A stretch of 6,090 nt of DNA from the NCBI GenBank assembly GCA_040756715.1, contig JBFLYE010000026.1, forward strand, positions 1 to 6,090. The letters run 5' to 3'. The DNA comes from JBFLYE01 sp040756715 [NCBI: bacterium]. Its GTDB lineage: Bacteria > UBA9089 > UBA9088. The translations under genes were made by a program, and so were the position numbers. Below, one piece after another: positions 5,377-6,090 of the stretch (positions are counted from its first letter, which is position 1; every line of letters begins with the position of its first letter). Below the pieces are notes generated by a model. It did no database searches. It had not been told where the DNA came from and saw only the letters and a list, made by a program, of their open reading frames with translations.

Positions 5377-5835
5377 ATGGACATAGATTGGGCAAAGATT
5401 GATGAGATAATCAAAAAATACGAGAATAAAGAAGGCTCTGTCATTCCTGTTTTAGAGGAGACGCAAGGGATGGTTGGCTATCTTCCAAAGGAGGTATTAG
5501 ACAGGGTAGCTGATGGCTTAAATATCTCAAGGAGCATAGTCTATGGGATTGTTACCTTTTATTCATTCTTTTCAATAAAGCCAAGGGGAAGGAATGTTAT
5601 AAGGGTCTGCCTTGGAACAGCCTGTTATGTAAAGGGAGCAGATGCTATCCTTAATAGGATAAAGGAGGTTCTTAAGATAGATACAGGAGAGATAACCGAG
5701 GATAGAAAGTTCTCCCTTGAGGCTGTTCGCTGTGTTGGTGCCTGTGGCTTAGCACCTGTTATGATGATAAATGAGGATGTCCATGGCCATTTAGAGCAAG
5801 GAAAGATAGAAAAGATTCTTGAAACCTATCAATGA
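5377..5835 (+). CDS. NuoE/HydC/HndA-type [2Fe-2S] subunit of an NAD(H)-linked oxidoreductase
   Basis: The 152-residue product is a complete member of the thioredoxin-like [2Fe-2S] family. This family includes the 24-kDa subunit of complex I and the small subunits of electron-bifurcating hydrogenases and NAD-dependent formate dehydrogenases. An N-terminal helical domain carries VIPVLEETQGMVGYLP and the signature VYGIVTFYSFFSIKPRGR. The C-terminal thioredoxin fold holds the four cluster ligands, Cys78, Cys83, Cys119 and Cys123 (C-x4-C and C-x3-C, in VCLGTACYVKG and RCVGACGLAPVMMIN). The protein passes electrons to or from a NuoF/HydB-type flavoprotein, but no such gene follows within the remaining 255 bp. 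The sequence does not decide between respiratory and hydrogenase roles, so no symbol is given. ATG 5365 is in frame, but it abuts the G run that would serve as ribosome binding site (AGGGGG, 5359-5364). ATG 5377 leaves 12 bp of spacing and fits the family N-terminus. Confidence 0.92.
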   Translation: MDIDWAKIDEIIKKYENKEGSVIPVLEETQGMVGYLPKEVLDRVADGLNISRSIVYGIVTFYSFFSIKPRGRNVIRVCLGTACYVKGADAILNRIKEVLKIDTGEITEDRKFSLEAVRCVGACGLAPVMMINEDVHGHLEQGKIEKILETYQ

Positions 5836-5918
5836 CCCTAGCATCATCTTATCAAGAACTTATCTTAAGAAGGACTAAAAAGCCAATTATTTTGGAGAAA
5901 TTGATTTTATCTTCTTAA
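5832..5918 (+). CDS. Possible 28-residue ORF overlapping the nuoE-like stop
   Basis: ATG 5832 overlaps the TGA of the preceding gene (ATGA, 5832-5835) and opens a frame that ends with TAA at 5916-5918. The peptide begins MTLASSYQELILRRTKKP and ends in a Leu/Ile-rich stretch. I do not recognise it. The overlap geometry is that of a translationally coupled next gene, so this could be the decayed or frameshifted start of a former downstream gene, or chance. Confidence 0.2.
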   Translation: MTLASSYQELILRRTKKPIILEKLILSS

Positions 5919-5957
5919 AATATCTTTATCATTACTATCATATATATCTTTGTAACT

Positions 5958-6081
5958 ACCCCGTCAGGCTTCGCCTGATACCCCTTCAACACCCCGTCAG
6001 ACCTTACGGTCTGCCACCCCTCTGAAAGAGGGGAATTTCCCATGTTCCTCTTCTTCCCCCCATTCCCCTCTCCTAGAGGGG
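5958..6081. repeat. Cluster of four GC-rich hairpin repeats
   Basis: Two units begin with the identical ACCCCGTCAG, at 5958 and 5991. The first folds as TCAGGC/GCCTGA with loop TTC (5964-5978), the second as CAGACC/GGTCTG with loop TTAC (5998-6013). Two more hairpins share the identical 7-bp stem CCCCTCT/AGAGGGG with different loops: GAA (6017-6033) and CCT (6065-6081). The small palindrome GGGAATTTCCC lies at 6031-6041 and a pyrimidine-rich tract at 6044-6074. No T run follows any stem, so a classical terminator is not supported. The cluster is far GC-richer than the rest of the window and looks like a dispersed intergenic repeat. It may continue past the right edge. Confidence 0.7.
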
Positions 6082-6090
6082 TGTCCCGAA

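Noticed and set aside
6017-6041. Rho-independent terminator for the nuoE-like gene
   Set aside because: The CCCCTCT/AGAGGGG stem is followed by AATTTCCC rather than a U run and lies about 180 bp past the stop codon. A repeat element explains it better.
5958-6081. CRISPR array
   Set aside because: Repeat units differ in sequence and in spacing (33 and 48 bp), there are only two copies of each type, there are no uniform spacers, and no cas genes are present.

Overview
The window is AT-rich chromosomal DNA from a bacterium that makes peptidoglycan. The TolC-type tail at the left end suggests a diderm (Gram-negative) cell, and the thioredoxin-fold [2Fe-2S] subunit at the right suggests NAD(H)-linked, possibly anaerobic, electron transfer. 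Arginine is written mostly as AGA/AGG, and Shine-Dalgarno signals are weak or absent before most genes. An uncultured lineage is a fair guess, but the phylum cannot be named from sequence alone.

Layout. Positions 1-520 hold an open frame whose 3' two thirds is the C-terminal part of a TolC-family outer-membrane efflux protein. Its 5' part runs through low-complexity repeat DNA. Positions 521-627 are intergenic, with a strong promoter for hisA and, on the other strand, a possible 26-residue ORF with an excellent ribosome binding site. Then come hisA (628-1353), a short gap with a heptanucleotide array, murA (1441-2691) and murC (2688-4013, ATGA overlap with murA). lysS follows on the minus strand (4008-5279), meeting murC tail to tail with a 6-bp overlap. 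An 85-bp divergent promoter region separates lysS from a nuoE/hydC/hndA-like gene (5377-5835). The last 255 bp hold only a 28-codon ORF and a cluster of GC-rich hairpins.

How the genes relate. MurA commits UDP-GlcNAc to peptidoglycan synthesis, and MurC adds L-alanine to UDP-MurNAc. They are probably co-transcribed, perhaps with hisA (histidine biosynthesis). MurB, which acts between MurA and MurC, is not here. LysS is a stand-alone housekeeping tRNA synthetase. The NuoE-like protein normally works with a NuoF/HydB-type flavoprotein, which is not found next to it here.

I see no CRISPR, phage, toxin-antitoxin, tRNA, rRNA or obviously new enzymatic system. The more interesting signals are small: two promoters placed so that hisA and lysS mRNAs would be leaderless, two 7-bp-period arrays in intergenic or near-intergenic DNA, a hairpin repeat cluster with paired stem changes, and three very short ORFs in places that could matter for translation.
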